64,000 nt of DNA from Paramecium octaurelia (Eukaryota; Ciliophora; Oligohymenophorea; Peniculida; Parameciidae): contig CAJJDP010000161.1 of the NCBI GenBank assembly GCA_905182995.1, positions 124,001-188,000 of the forward strand, given 5' to 3'. Positions 1 to 11,501 of the stretch are shown one piece after another. The notes below the pieces were generated by a model. That model saw nothing but the letters and a program-made list of their open reading frames with translations. It was not told where the DNA came from and ran no database searches. Made by a program: the position numbers and the translations under genes. Each line of letters begins with the position of its first letter. Position 1 is the first letter of the stretch.

Positions 1-170
1 GATCCAGTTCCCAATTGCTTTATGAATTAGTATCCATTCACAGTTGTACCAATTAATTGATCCATTAATATAAATATAAATTTTTGCTTACACATAATAT
101 CATTTTTTAAATACTTAGGTAAAAAAAACACAACAAGTGCTATCAATATTTTATTATAATTAAAATAAAA

Positions 171-822
171 ATGAATAGTCAGAAATAAGATGATGAGAAG
201 TACAAAAAGTTTTAATGCAAAATATGTTTGGACCTAGCCACTGAGCCAGTTATCACTCCCTGTGGACATCTCTATTGTTGGCAGTGTCTCTATACTGTAT
301 TTTATTAACTTTTATTATTAGTGGGCTTAAAAGAAGAATCCATTGCAATGTCCATATTGTTCAAATGTTTTCGAATTGGACAAAGTCACAACTATCTTCA
401 CGGGAGACTCAAAAGAATCGAAGCAATCAGAAATCCCCAAAAGACCAACAAACCCAAGACAAGAATAGAACAATTCATCATAACAATAACAACAACAGCA
501 AAATTAGCCATTCGGAAACTTTCAATTTGGTTTTGGTTTTGGTATGCCATTCATGATGATGTCCAATTTCAATCTCGGATAAGGACAACAAGGTAATGCA
601 AGAAGTTTTATGATTATTTTCTTTATTGGATTTTTCATGATGAATTTCTTGCCCTTCATCACATCCTTCATCCAAGAAATTCCGCAACAGCCCCAAAGAC
701 CGTCAAGGAGACACCAAGAAATATACGAAGACGACTATCTAACCAATTTTGGCATCAGCTTGGCAATTATACTTGGTTTTGCTGGCCTCAACTATCTGGC
801 TAACAAGATTTTGAACAAATGA
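171..822 (+). CDS. RNF5/RNF185-like membrane RING E3 ubiquitin ligase
   Basis: Ciliate-code reading from ATG 171 to TGA 820-822, with one 25-nt intron (297-321, GTATTT..TTATTAG), gives 208 residues. A C3HC4 RING is complete near the N-terminus: C16, C19, C31, H33, C36, C39, C52 and C55, with the P-C-G-H-L-Y-C core typical of RNF5/RNF185. A Q-rich linker, a G/F/M-rich stretch and two hydrophobic segments (about 138-158 and 188-205) follow, so the ligase should be anchored in the ER membrane. In this family the role is ubiquitination in ER-associated degradation; that is inferred from domain order. Length and the C-terminal anchors fit RNF5 better than soluble RING proteins. Confidence 0.85.
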
Positions 823-1503
823 TAAACGTGTATTTTTATCTTATGTAATCTCAATTTAAATTCAATTATGTTATTTAAGTCTAAATAATTTATTTAATCA
901 AAAATATCATATAGAAATATTATATTATTTTAATTTTATAACAATCTCATTAAAATTCGAAAGTGCATAATAAAACATTAATTGTATTGTTGTTTGACTA
1001 CCTTAAAATTCAAATCATATTTACCCAATATAACCATCACCAAGGCAGTTTATTGTAATTGAGAGTGTTTCCTATCAAATTTTCTGTTTCAAAGACAAGT
1101 TGTTCAAAATGAATAATTATGTAAGAGAAAGAAAAATTCAAAAATTGTTGTCATGTTTGTTTTGTTCATAGAGAAGGATGTATAAATAATCAATGTCTCA
1201 ATATTAATATATATATATATGGATATCATCGTGTTTAATTCTGTTAGGGTTAAGCAGCCTTCATTAAAGAACGAGCTTTATTAGTAAATGTAGTTAGTCT
1301 TTTTTAATATGTCTTACAGTTTATTTTTTTCTACTTTGATATTTTATTGACTAAGATTGCGATATTATTGAATATCTCGAGTAAAAGTGCATCTTTCATA
1401 AATTCAAATTAATAAATTATCAAAATACTTATAAATTATTTAGCTTAAATAACTAGATCAATTATATATTGATAATATGGAATATTATTGATTTAATTAA
1501 ATT
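823..1503. other. AT-rich intergenic region, no convincing gene
   Basis: About 680 bp of AT-rich DNA between two plus-strand genes, with a short TA dinucleotide run near 1207-1220. A stretch after the ATG near 1109 stays free of TGA for about 95 codons, but its composition looks non-coding and no domain is visible. Confidence 0.5.
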
Positions 1504-2652
1504 ATGTAAATTCTTTTTACGCCAGGACCTCTCTTGACAACCAAAACTGTCAAAGAAGCTGCTCTAGTAGATATGGGTTCAAGAGATCCCAAATTTGTTT
1601 AGATTATTCAAAACATACGATCCACCTTGTTGAAACTATCGAATGTAGAGGAAAAGGATTACACAGCAGTACTTCTCTAAGGAAGTGGTACCTATGCAAT
1701 TGAAGCTACATTTCACACTGTCTTAAAAAGAGAAACCGATAAGTAATTCATATCATTATAGAACTTAGAGTACTTGTAGTCTCTAATGGAGCATACGGGG
1801 AGAGATAAGCCAAGATCTTGACTGCAATAAATAAGAAATTTGTTAAGCTCACCTATGACGAAAACCAAAAATGCTTAGTAGAAGATATCATTAAAGCCAT
1901 CGAAGAGGATCCAACCATCACTCATTTGAGTATGGTACACTCTGAAACAACCTCAGGAATCATCAATGACATCGACTTTGTTCACAGATTGAGTAGAAGA
2001 GTCGTATTCATTTTGGATGCTGTCAGTTCATTTGGAGCTTATGAAATTCCAGTTTCCAAATTAAACATAGATTTCTTGATTTCCACAAGCAACAAAAATA
2101 TTCAAGGATTACCTGGGTTCGCCTTTGTCATTGCAAATAAATCAATCCTGACTTAATGCAAAGGCAATGCTGCTTCTTTAGTGCTCGACCTCTATGATTA
2201 AGAAGAATACATGCTTAAAACTTAATAATTCAGATTCACCCCTCCCACTCATGTATTGAGATGTTTCGAATGCGCACTTAAAGAGTTTGAGGAAGAAGGC
2301 AGTATCAAAGGAAGATAAAAGAGATACACAGAATTATAATAATATTTATCTTAACAGATGCAAAGCTTAGGTTTTAAATTATTTGTCGACCCCAAAGACT
2401 AAGGCTGCATTATTACTACATTCCTCTTTCCAAAGGATCCTAATTTTAATTTTAACTGTATTAGATTATTCATAATGAATAGAATTTTATGATTACTTGG
2501 CAGCTAAAAATCTAATTATTTATCCAGGCAAAATGACTAAAGCAGAAACCTTTAGAGTTGGATCTATCGGGGCCTTAACTATGGAGAATATGCATTAATT
2601 AATTGAAGCCATTAAAGCATTTATTGCCGAAACAAATTTATAAGTTTAATGA
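1504..2652 (+). CDS. phnW: 2-aminoethylphosphonate--pyruvate transaminase
   Basis: PLP-dependent fold-type I aminotransferase of 365 residues after removing introns 1743-1768 and 2458-2482. The N-terminus carries the PhnW signature F-T-P-G-P-L followed by D-M-G-S-R-D; then come Q-G-S-G-T-Y, the N-G-A-Y-G-E-R motif just after intron 1, the D-A-V-S-S-F-G segment, and the Schiff-base lysine K189 in S-N-K-N-I-Q-G. The enzyme moves the amino group of 2-aminoethylphosphonate (ciliatine) to pyruvate, giving phosphonoacetaldehyde and alanine. Ciliates are known for aminoethylphosphonate-rich lipids, so turnover of that headgroup is the likely role. No phosphonatase gene is adjacent. The only alternative is a closely related alanine-glyoxylate aminotransferase, which fits the motifs less well. 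Confidence 0.85.
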
Positions 2653-2846
2653 GAAATAAAAAGAGTGTTATTTTATTAAATTGTTATTATATCAATTAGA
2701 CTTAGTCATGATAGTTCTTATTATAAATAGAACATAATTTTATATCTAAAAAATTAGTTTATCATAAAATAGTGTTTACTTAAATGACTTTTCTGTTCTT
2801 TCTAAGAAATTTGGTTAACATTTTGAATAAATAATTATTAAATTTA

Positions 2847-5593
2847 ATGGAACCAGATCCCAAATTATTGTCTCTTTTAGAAAAGGTTAATAATCCAATA
2901 GAGTTGTTTAAAATACATATAACTGTGAAAGTAAAGTGGCAATAAAATAATTATAAAAGGGAGTTTATGGATTTAGTGAGGATTGGAAATTAACAGATGA
3001 AACGAATCCAGGAATATTTGCAAATGTAGTTCGTTACTAAGGGGAAGATTTGTTTGGCAAGATCAAGGGTCGGGAATTGACAGAGAGAGAGAAGTTTGAG
3101 GAGTATTAGAAAAATAGTAAAAAGAATAAAAAGGACACGAAGAGTCCAGAGGAGGAAGAATAAATGAAGAAGGCATTGGCATTGGAGGAAGAGGAAGAGT
3201 AGAAAAAATAATAGCATTTGGGGACTCTATCAGAACAAGATAAACTATTTTTTATTTCAGAAGACAAATTCAAAACTATTAGCATTTAGTATGAAGAAAC
3301 TCATACAGTCGAGGTGAGTAATGTACGTTAGTTGGAAGAAGAGATTCTTGAAAGCAGAAATTACATTTATTTTATTAGACAGCCTGCCATCACAGAGGAA
3401 GAATTAGTTAAATTAAGGAAGGGTAAGACGAAGAATTTAAATAATGCTGAATTGACTCAAATAATATTTAAGGGTGTTTTTGATTTGTCAGAATTATTAG
3501 AGCCTGGATGCACTCGCACAACTGTGAGAGCATTCTTAAAATAAGAAGAAAATGCAGATTGTCCTAAATTTAATTGTGATAAGATGTACGTCAAAGTAGA
3601 AATTGAGACTGAACCTGCACTAACTCCATTGGTTGAAGACATTCCAGTACTGAATATTGAACCAATAGTTGTATAAAGAATACCAAGCAAATTTGAGTGT
3701 GTTGGCTAATTTCAAAGTAATCATTATGTTTTCATTATTTCTAGGCGACATCAAAGAAGCCATGAAGGCATTGGATGAAGAATATTCTAAACTCTATCCA
3801 AGTGATCAAAAGGCTAAAGTCAGTGTGAATTTGACAATCTAAAAAAGGCAGGAGTTACAAAAGAAGAAAGAATCCTTCCTTAATGAAATTAATTAATCAG
3901 GGAAATACAAAATCCTCTAGGATAGATTGAGATCATCTATTATTAGAGTCTGTATTGATAAATTTGCTAAGGAAGGCTTGTTCGTAGGAGTTAACAAGGA
4001 TGAATAAGACAGGTTGTTTGCAGAACTTTATGTGTTTATGATGGAAGAGATGTAGACTACACTTGGAGAATATGTGCTTAATAATAAGGAAGATATTCAC
4101 GAAGACTTATACTCAACCTACGATTAAAATTAAAGAGATAGAGACATAGTATTCCAATCTTTGAAAGAATCAGCCTTTAAGAAATTCAAGAGATTTGCAG
4201 AGTAATATGAAACCATAAATCAAGTCGATTAGGCCTTAAAATATTATACTAATATGGTCTTGGTGGATCCTAAATCAGCAACTATATTTGCAAAATATTG
4301 TTTCAAAATCTAGAGATTCAAAGCAGCTGAACAATTAATCTAAATGGTTAGAGATATAGAATGGAATAAAGAAAATGAATTATTGATGGCCTGTCTTTAT
4401 ATCAGAAGAGAACGATACAAAGAAGCCACTAACATTGTTCAAGCTTTACTTCAAAAGGAACCTATTAATACACTTTTCAATTTACTCATGGCCTTCATAT
4501 ACAAACAGCAAGGGAATCAAAACATGGCTGACAAATATTTGAGATGCACTCAAAGAATATTTATGAGAACCATGGGCTTACTAACAAAAGGGTACGACTT
4601 TCAATATTTTCTTTAAGATTTCCAAAACAATAACCAGATCCTCATGTTTTGCCCAATTTCAAATAATAAATGATTGAATAACAAGAAAAAGCCAAAAAAG
4701 CTCCAGTCTTGACTCCAGAATAGACAGATCAAATACAATTAGAATTAATTGAGTATTTCGCATCTCGCAGTTTATTTGATCTAGCAGAGAAAGCTCTTAT
4801 TAATATTAAAGATAGAACCACTCAAAAGATCAATATAATAAAGGCCTAGATTCATATTTTCAATGAAAACTATACGGAGGCTTTGAGTTTAATTCAAAAA
4901 ATCTTAAATCAAAATCCAAAAAATTATGAGGTCTACCTAATAAAAGGAGCTTTGTGTTATTAAACTGAGCAGTTTTATGAAGCAGAAGAGACCTTCTTAA
5001 AGGCTTTGTCTATATAACAAAGGAAATCCTTTGATATCCTATTAAGACTGGGTTATCTGTATCTTAAACGTAAGTCTTGGCATGACGCTAAGGCTATTTT
5101 TGAAAGGGCCTTAGACTAATAAAATCCTTCAAATAGCTCCTTAACTTGGTTAGGACTTGGAATTTCAAACTTGAGATTAAAGGACCCGATAGCTGAAGAA
5201 TGCCTTTGTTAAGCAAGCATTCATGAACCATTTAATGGCGAAGTTTGGGGATATTAGGCTCTAAACTGTTTATAATAGAAGAGAGGGTAATAGGCTAAAC
5301 AATGCTTATTAAGAATGGAACAAACAGAAGTAAATGATTTAGATTTATTGATTGAATTGGCAGAGGAAATGTACAAATGCCAAGATTATGAGAGTTGTCG
5401 ATAAATATTAATGAGAGTCTATAATTCAAAAGTTAAGATACCTAATATGGGTTTACTTTTAAAGAATCTGGGGTAAGTGCATGCAGAATTAAGAAGAAAA
5501 GAGGAAGCCAAATAATATTACGAGGAGTCATTAGTATATTTAGAGAGTGCTAACGAAATAGAGAAAGTAAATTAAGAAATAAAGTTTTTATGA
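2847..5593 (+). CDS. CFAP70/TTC18-like axonemal TPR protein
   Basis: 887 residues after removing introns 2931-2959, 3717-3744 and 4592-4617; the first and third end in AAG rather than TAG. The N-terminal third is beta-rich with an acidic, Lys/Glu-rich insert (about residues 80-110). The C-terminal half is a long series of TPR helices, including K-A-L-I-N-I-K, Y-T-E-A-L-S-L-I and W-H-D-A-K-A-I-F-E-R-A-L. An N-terminal Ig-like part plus C-terminal TPRs is the architecture of CFAP70 (TTC18), a cilium protein linked to dynein-arm regulation. The human protein is about 1120 residues, so this version is shorter. An upstream in-frame ATG near 2784 exists, but it lies in AT-rich leader-like sequence and was not chosen. 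Confidence 0.7.
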
Positions 5594-6027
5594 AGCTTTG
5601 CAACTTCATATATATATATTTATCTATAAATGCATATATTTTGTTATTAAATCAAATCTTACAATCAATTCTAAAATTGTATTTACATACTCATTAGTAT
5701 AAGAATAGTATGAGTTTGTAAATTCAATTAGGTAACTATCATATTAAAGATTAAATCAAACATATAAAATAATGAAAATAATACAAAAATTTAAATCTGG
5801 AATGTCTTCAAATTATTCATAGGAATCTACTTAAACCTCTATAGAATCATATAGAAATTAGAAGAATATATAGTTAAGAGATAGAGTTATTTTCAATTGT
5901 AGATTATAATTTATTTTTAAAGATTTGAATTCTTAAATAGTTTGCATGAATATGGAATAAAAGTAAATATTAAGTAATTATGGTTATCAGATGATTAGTT
6001 TAATTGGTATCATTCAATATATTAAAT
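5594..6027. repeat. Convergent intergenic region with an imperfect inverted repeat
   Basis: This gap lies between the 3' ends of two convergent genes. Around 5675-5730 there is an imperfect inverted repeat: TTTACATACTCAT is followed after about 15 bases by its near-complement ATGAGTTTGTAAA, and the pairing extends outward through AATTG/CAATT. It could fold as a hairpin in either transcript and mark 3' ends, but that is inference. The rest is AT-rich with a TA-repeat near 5610; no gene seen. Confidence 0.45.
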
Positions 6028-6644
6028 TCATAAATCCCTGGCATCTTCGAAACTCAAGATAAATACAGTGTGAGGATAATAGCTGACACCTCTTTCATCA
6101 GTCTTAAATTAATAAGAGACTTGGCATGTAAAGCCAGAAGCATTCAAGACTCCCTTACCAAATTTTAATTATTTCATACTTTCAAAATTCCACACATAAA
6201 TTATGCAGGTGAAATGTGCCCTTCTTCCGAGATGTACTTAAGAAGTAGGGGATTTTCATCTCGGATTAGATAATCATTGGGTCTGTCCTTTAATTTTTCA
6301 ATGGACTCTGCTTGTCTCCCAAAGAGATGCTTCCAAAACTACGAATGCAGATGTAATGTACAATCCCTTATATGAATCTCAATTGTTCAACTAATTTAGT
6401 TTCCCTCTTATTTCTTTCTCTCAAACTGACTACCTCATAGAGTCTGATTCCAACTGACACTCCCAATTGTTCCATCTTTGAATTCATTTCATTGTAATCA
6501 TTCCCATGCTTCCTCTTCAAATAGCAAATGTATCTAAGTGTATATCGAATGAAAATACTCAGCAAAGACATAATTGAAGGTGCAGAAATTCAACTCTGGT
6601 CTTTGTTGTCTGATATTTTTGTCGAAAAACTAAAATTTTTTCAT
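6028..6644 (-). CDS. TRAPPC5 (Trs31/Bet3 family) vesicle-tethering subunit
   Basis: 180 residues after removing introns 6534-6558, 6339-6361 and 6154-6179 (the last ends in AAG). Diagnostic TRAPPC5 blocks appear in order: L-G-V-S-V-G-I-R-L-Y-E, then S-L-R-E-R-N-K-R-E-T-K, then F-I-Q-G-I-F-W-K-H-L-F-G-R-Q-A-E, and finally G-I-L-K-G-V-L-N-A-S-G-F across the third intron. Length matches the 180-190 residues usual for the family. It is a core TRAPP subunit acting in ER-Golgi vesicle tethering. The start was chosen at 6644 because the continuous first exon (M-K-K-F-Q-F-F) only joins the conserved core when the 25-nt intron is removed; the ATG at 6571 would begin next to that intron and read through it. 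Confidence 0.85.
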
Positions 6645-6668
6645 GATTATATGAATTAATTAACATTA

Positions 6669-7831
6669 TCATAATTGCTTTAATGATTCAGCAAATTATT
6701 CAATTAAAGTCATAAGATACTTCCCATTCATGCAAGTCGCATCAACCAATGCACTACATACAAGATATGGATCCATATTGGCTGCAGGTCTTCGATCTTC
6801 CAAATACCTTACAATTACACAAGCATATAATACCCCTTGCCTAATTCTTTTGTGATTATTGGCACTCTGATGGAACATCCCCTAGAGCCATCTCCCCAAG
6901 AGAATTAATTGTATTCTCCAGTCTCATGTTTGCCAGTCAATCTCGCTTCATTGTTTAACCCATACAACAACATCATTTTTTGGTGATTCTTTTCCAAAAG
7001 TGGCAACATAAATTCCTTTATGTATTCATACCCTCCCTGCTCTCTTGTGGTCGTTGTTGAAAAATTGCAATGAGCCCCTGTGCCATTCCAATCTCCTTGA
7101 ATGGGCTTTGGATCATAATTGATATCAATCCCAAACTCTTCACCCAATCTCTCCAATATGTATCTTGCTAACCATAAATGATCCCCTGCCTCTATACCAC
7201 GTGCAATACCAATCTGAAATTCCCACTGTGAAGGAGCTACCTCTGAATTTATTCCTGATAATTTCAGACCAGCACAAAGACAGGCTCTTTGATGTGCTTC
7301 AGACAAAGCCCTTCCGAAATTATTACGTTCTCCTATAGAACAATAATATCTTCCTTAAGGATATGGAAAGCCTCCGACTGGCCATCCCAAGGGCCACAAA
7401 TGAGTTGTGCCAGTCCTCTTTAACATAAAGTATTCTTATTCTATGCCAAACCAAGGGTCGCTCTCGCTAGCTTCTTACATAATTTTTTCAGCAATCCATC
7501 TAAAATTGAAACGTGCTGGTGTTTTACGGTCTGGCTTGTATGTCTCACATAATACAAATTTATGTGGATCTCCACGAAAAGGATCTCTCACCATACAAAC
7601 AGGCTTCAGGAAAATCTCACTAAATTTTGTGATTGCTTGATCTGTAGATGAACCATCAAAGGTCCACCATTCAACATCATCCAGACTTTTAATTGGTGTA
7701 TCGTACACTTTGGTTTTGGATCTCAGCCTCTCTCCAGTACCATCTATCCAAATATATTCTACCAACACATGTGTATTGGTGTTTAATTTGAAATAGTTGA
7801 AATCCCTTAAGTTTTCAATAGTTTCGGTCAT
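6669..7831 (-). CDS. Glutamine synthetase, eukaryotic type (GS-II)
   Basis: 378 residues after removing one 26-nt intron (6808-6833, ends AAG). GS-II hallmarks: W-T-F-D-G-S-S-T near the N-terminus, the metal and ammonia region F-G-I-E-Q-E-Y, G-I-N-S-E-V-A-P-S-Q-W-E-F-Q, the ATP region H-C-N-F-S-T, and G-Y-L-E-D-R-R-P-A-A-N-M-D-P-Y restored exactly at the intron junction. It catalyses ATP-dependent condensation of ammonia and glutamate in the cytosol. It ends only 24 bp upstream of the TRAPPC5 start on the same strand, typical tight spacing here. The C-terminal tail continues through one TAA glutamine to TGA at 6669-6671. Confidence 0.95.
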
Positions 7832-8470
7832 TAATTAAATAATTTAGAATAAATAATAGTGATTTTATTTTCTACTGACTCATGGATTATACTTAAGAAA
7901 CATATCCACTTAAGTAAAATTGTATCAAAATCTAATTAATTTATTGTATTTTATGTTTTACACTCCACTCACAACTAATGAATAATATTAGAATAACGTT
8001 AAAGAGAAAAGGAATATAGATTGGAGGGACAATTATTGAATCAATTCCTGAATTCAGAAAGGATTTAGTGTTTTCATTCAAGTTGCATTAAATTACCTAA
8101 ATAATATTTGAAAAACATGAAATGATTATTTATATTCTATGTGAAATATGATTGCACTTATATAAGCTACTTAGATAATTATTTTTCCTAATACTATATT
8201 CTAAGCATAGGTTCACATAAATTTAAGTGAGTTTTATTTAATTTAATATTAAGAATACAAAACTATAATTTATTGGATTAATTTAATCCATCTAAATTTG
8301 GTTTAAAAATGTAAATTTATGTAATGAGATTGTTATTAAATAGATAGAGAAGAGAAGTATAATTCTTATGAAACAGAAAGGAAGTGGAGTTAAGATAATA
8401 AAACAAACAGAGTTGTTTAGTAATAGTAAGTTAGTAAAGGGATTTTAATTTGATTAAATAACTTTTATTG
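7832..8470. other. Divergent intergenic region
   Basis: About 640 bp between divergent glutamine synthetase and SF-assemblin genes. AT-rich, with no long open frame and no RNA gene recognised. It should hold both promoters. This gap is much wider than the 14-40 bp divergent gaps elsewhere in the window. Confidence 0.5.
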
Positions 8471-9269
8471 ATGAGCAGAACGTACTCTCCTACTAGAAGT
8501 AGGGCTGAGAAAATAGTTGGTTAGTTGAATGAACTTCATTTGGGAAGGAAGGATTAAGTATGGAGTAGTGATTGATTTTGATAGACTTAAAGAATAAAGG
8601 AGGCAGAGGAGAGAGTAGAAATAATGGAAACAGCAATAAAGGACTTGAGAGAAACTTTGGAGGGGAAGGTGGCAAAGATTAAGGAAGGATTGGAATATGT
8701 TCATTCAGTGTTGAAGGAGTAAGAACAAAAATAGGAGGATGAAAAACAGATGATTGAGGATATGAAGAAGGCAGAGGAGAGTGTCAATCAGTAGTTAGAA
8801 GAACTTAGTAAGTTAAGGGAGGAGAGTTAATAGAAATTCAATGAGCAAGTAGAATAGGACATTTAAGAGTTGCGAGAGCAGGTAAACTTTGAGAAGCATG
8901 AGAGAAATGAGTAGATCAAGGAGATCAATGGTTGTTTGGAGGTATGGTTGTGAATATGGTAGAGGGTAGAGCGATTTGCCATAGTTATAGGAGATGTTGC
9001 AAACAAACATAAAGGAGAGAGAGGAGATGGACAGAAACATTAGTGGGAAGTTGCATGATGAATTGCAGAGGTTGTCACAGTTAATCCATGCGGAAAGGAT
9101 CAGTAGGCAGTAGAGTGAGCAGAATTTGTTTGAGATGTTGAAGGATGTTGTGAATCGGATAAAGAGGGAAATCGACGAGGAGAAGAGAGCAAGGGAAGGT
9201 ACTGAAAACGATGTTCTGGGTGTGTTGGAGGAAACTCTCAATAAAATCTTAGCAGCGCAGGAACATTGA
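8471..9269 (+). CDS. SF-assemblin-like striated-fibre coiled-coil protein
   Basis: 247 residues after removing introns 8558-8584 and 8942-8969. It has a short basic head (M-S-R-T-Y-S-P-T-R-S-R), a continuous Glu/Lys/Gln-rich coiled coil, and the conserved SF-assemblin end: F-E-M-L-K-D-V-V-N-R-I-K followed by L-E-E-T-L-N-K-I and A-A-Q. SF-assemblins build the striated fibres attached to basal bodies. A second SF-assemblin type lies at 60234-61068 with an inverted copy at 54062-54896. Those end in a terminal-exon array; this gene has a single normal last exon. Confidence 0.8.
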
Positions 9270-9293
9270 TATCTAAAATAATATAATAATTAA

Positions 9294-10295
9294 ATGCAAA
9301 ATTCGGACAATTCAGATGAATAGTATAGTGATGATCAATAAGAGTCTCCTCGGTTTCTGTATAACTTCAGGGAATTAAATCTGCAGAACAAAAGTTTACT
9401 TGGAGAAATACGAATCATTTGCAGAAATCTCATTTATGTGATTGGTTTGGCTCCTACTTTGGCCAAAGAGGAAGTATGCTATATCATTTTAGGCAAGTTG
9501 CTTAGAAAACCAGAATATTTTGGATAATATGGATAGATTTAAAAATTGATTGTAATCTAGAGTAACACCTTCAATCCACCTTCTCATGCAGCCTACATTA
9601 CATATCGTAATGAACAGGAAGCATCAATGGCCATACTAGTAAGCATTTTACAATAACTTATCGGCTTGTGAAGGATTTCCTTTGCATGAAAGATTGGTCA
9701 AAGCCTCTTTTGGAACCACCAAATACTGTACCAATTTCTTGAAAGGACAACAGTGTAAAATCAAAGATTGTGTTTATTTGCACTAACATCCAAAAGACAA
9801 GGAATCAACATAAGTTATTAAAAAAGTACTAATACTCCTTTATCTCACCTTAGGAAGAAATGAACAATTCCAAATGGTTATTCTCTTACTCTCAAAGATT
9901 AGCTTAAATCAATTTCAAAAAATTCTACACCAAAATTAATTACAAAGCTGCTCTTTAAAAATCCATCTTTCTGAACACCCAAAATATACTAGACCGAATG
10001 ATAGCCTATAAAATAGTCGATCGTCATTTGGACTAGCCTCAACAACAACACACCAATGAGGAGACTATGTTGATGCAACATCCACAGTAGTTCTCTGAAA
10101 AATCGGTTGAAACTATTTCCCCTTAAAAAACATTGGATATGGAGAAGAGATTGGAAGATATCATTCAAAAGAGTATCTTTCTAATCTTATTTAGTGGATG
10201 GAGATAGTAATTCCAGGTTCAAATTCACAACTGCTACAAATGTTCCAGAAGATTACGAAGCTATAAATCAATTAAAGTAGTTTATTCTAAAATGA
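9294..10295 (+). CDS. CNOT4-like RRM plus CCCH protein lacking the RING
   Basis: 300 residues with introns at 9474-9497 (ends AAG), 9639-9663 (apparent GT..CG), 9826-9853 and 10173-10194. The CNOT4 signature is clear: I-C-R-N-L-I-Y-V-I-G-L-A-P, then L-L-R-K-P-E-Y-F-G-Q-Y-G, then A-S-F-G-T-T-K-Y-C and a zinc finger C-x8-C-x4-C-x3-H ending V-Y-L-H. In other eukaryotes CNOT4/Not4 begins with a C4C4 RING E3 domain. Here the first 35 residues are acidic and contain no cysteines, so the ligase half is missing. The rest should bind RNA in the CCR4-NOT sphere. The C-terminal half is Q-rich and unrecognised. The SF-assemblin stop lies 24 bp upstream. Confidence 0.75.
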
Positions 10296-10917
10296 TAATA
10301 AAACATAAATTAATCATCAATATTTCTAAAGTCAGACAAAGTTCTAGAGTGAAATATTCTATTTCAAATCCAAATTATTTGGTAGTGTAAAATCCATGAA
10401 ATACCTTCATTAATTAAAATATATATCGAATTTATAATTACTCTAAGTCTATTTTGATAAAATTTAGAATTCTAGTAATATTTAGTCATATCAAATTAAT
10501 TAACATATATGCAGACATTACTATCGGTTAGGACGAAATGAACTTCACAAAATGAAGGATGAATAATTATGTTTAAAATTATATAGTATTTTACTAACTC
10601 GATAATCCTTTCTTTAATATAGGATATTATCAAGTCTAGCAAATTTCATTTTAGTACCATACATAAATAAAAAATGAGAGGTTGAAAATCGCAATTTCGA
10701 TATTATTTTTAACTCCAAATAATAGAAGGATTTTAACAGATATTATAAATTAATATAATTAATGTGACAACACTATTATAAATTACTCGGGTGGAAAACA
10801 TAATGAATATTATTAGGTTATGATATAAGTTCTATAAATAGCTAGGGTTTAAGATATATTTATGTAGAGTTGAACTCTAATATATTTGCTCATTTCAATA
10901 AGCTATGAAATAAAAAT
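10296..10917. other. Convergent intergenic region, no gene seen
   Basis: About 620 bp of very AT-rich DNA between the 3' ends of two convergent genes. No open frame with coding character and no RNA gene recognised. Confidence 0.5.
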
Positions 10918-11489
10918 TCAAGAATTATTTTAGATTATGTTTCCTCCAAATGAATCTTCATCGCTTACTTCCTATTTTGGTTTAATGTCTTCCTAGTCGC
11001 TATCTTGTTAATTCTCTAAGAATTTCTTCTACAGATATTTGCTGAATTATTATTAAGAGATAACTGAGTATTATTTTTATTCTTCATTGTATCTCCTTCT
11101 GTCTTCTTCTGATTGTTTTTAATACGGCTACCATATAAAGATATTTACTTCTTATTCATCTGGGCTTAATTCTTTCCACCTTTTGGCAATCATGGATGTA
11201 ATTTCTTAGAAAGGTGTATCTATTAATGAGTATTAATTCTACCGTTATAATCATCTTTATACTTTTACCTCATGGCTTTGAAATAAAAAATAAATGCTGA
11301 TTATGGCATTTTAGGAGCTTAAGGATCTTTATTTCTTTTTTTATATTTCTTAGGTCTCTTCCTGATTGGTTTCACATGTGGCAAAATCTCCTGGTACTTA
11401 TTGCACAGTTCTTTCATTCCATCAAGGAACTCTTTGAAAATAAAGAGCTCTTTTTTATATTGTGTCGGAGCAGATAATTCGTTCTCCAT
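10918..11489 (-). CDS. HMG-box chromatin protein
   Basis: 175 residues after removing introns 11220-11242 and 11128-11148. A basic stretch (R-K-R-P-K-K-Y-K-K-R-N-K) precedes one HMG box at about residues 50-118: P-K-M-P-Q-S-A-F-I-F-Y, W-K-E-L-S-P-D-E-Q and Y-Q-K-Q-S-E-E-D-R-R-R-Y. The tail is acidic and Q-rich. HMG-box proteins bend DNA in chromatin; the basic-box-acidic layout suits a general architectural factor. The start codon lies 12 bp downstream of the stop of the next minus-strand gene and in the same frame. The second intron is needed to join E-Q-E to P-Y-Q-K within the box. Confidence 0.8.
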
Positions 11490-11501
11490 CAATTTTTATA
11501 A

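Noticed and set aside
1230..1300. Possible tRNA in the 0.8-1.5 kb gap
   Set aside because: No cloverleaf or T-arm sequence could be formed.
4344..4616. Short standard-code ORFs as separate genes (also 29036-29320, 24328-24537 and many more)
   Set aside because: They are pieces of longer ciliate-code frames cut at TAA/TAG glutamine codons, or shadows on the opposite strand.
9639..9673. 35-nt intron ending in AAG in the CNOT4-like gene
   Set aside because: Removal puts the following A-S-F-G-T-T-K-Y-C block out of frame; only the 25-nt version works.
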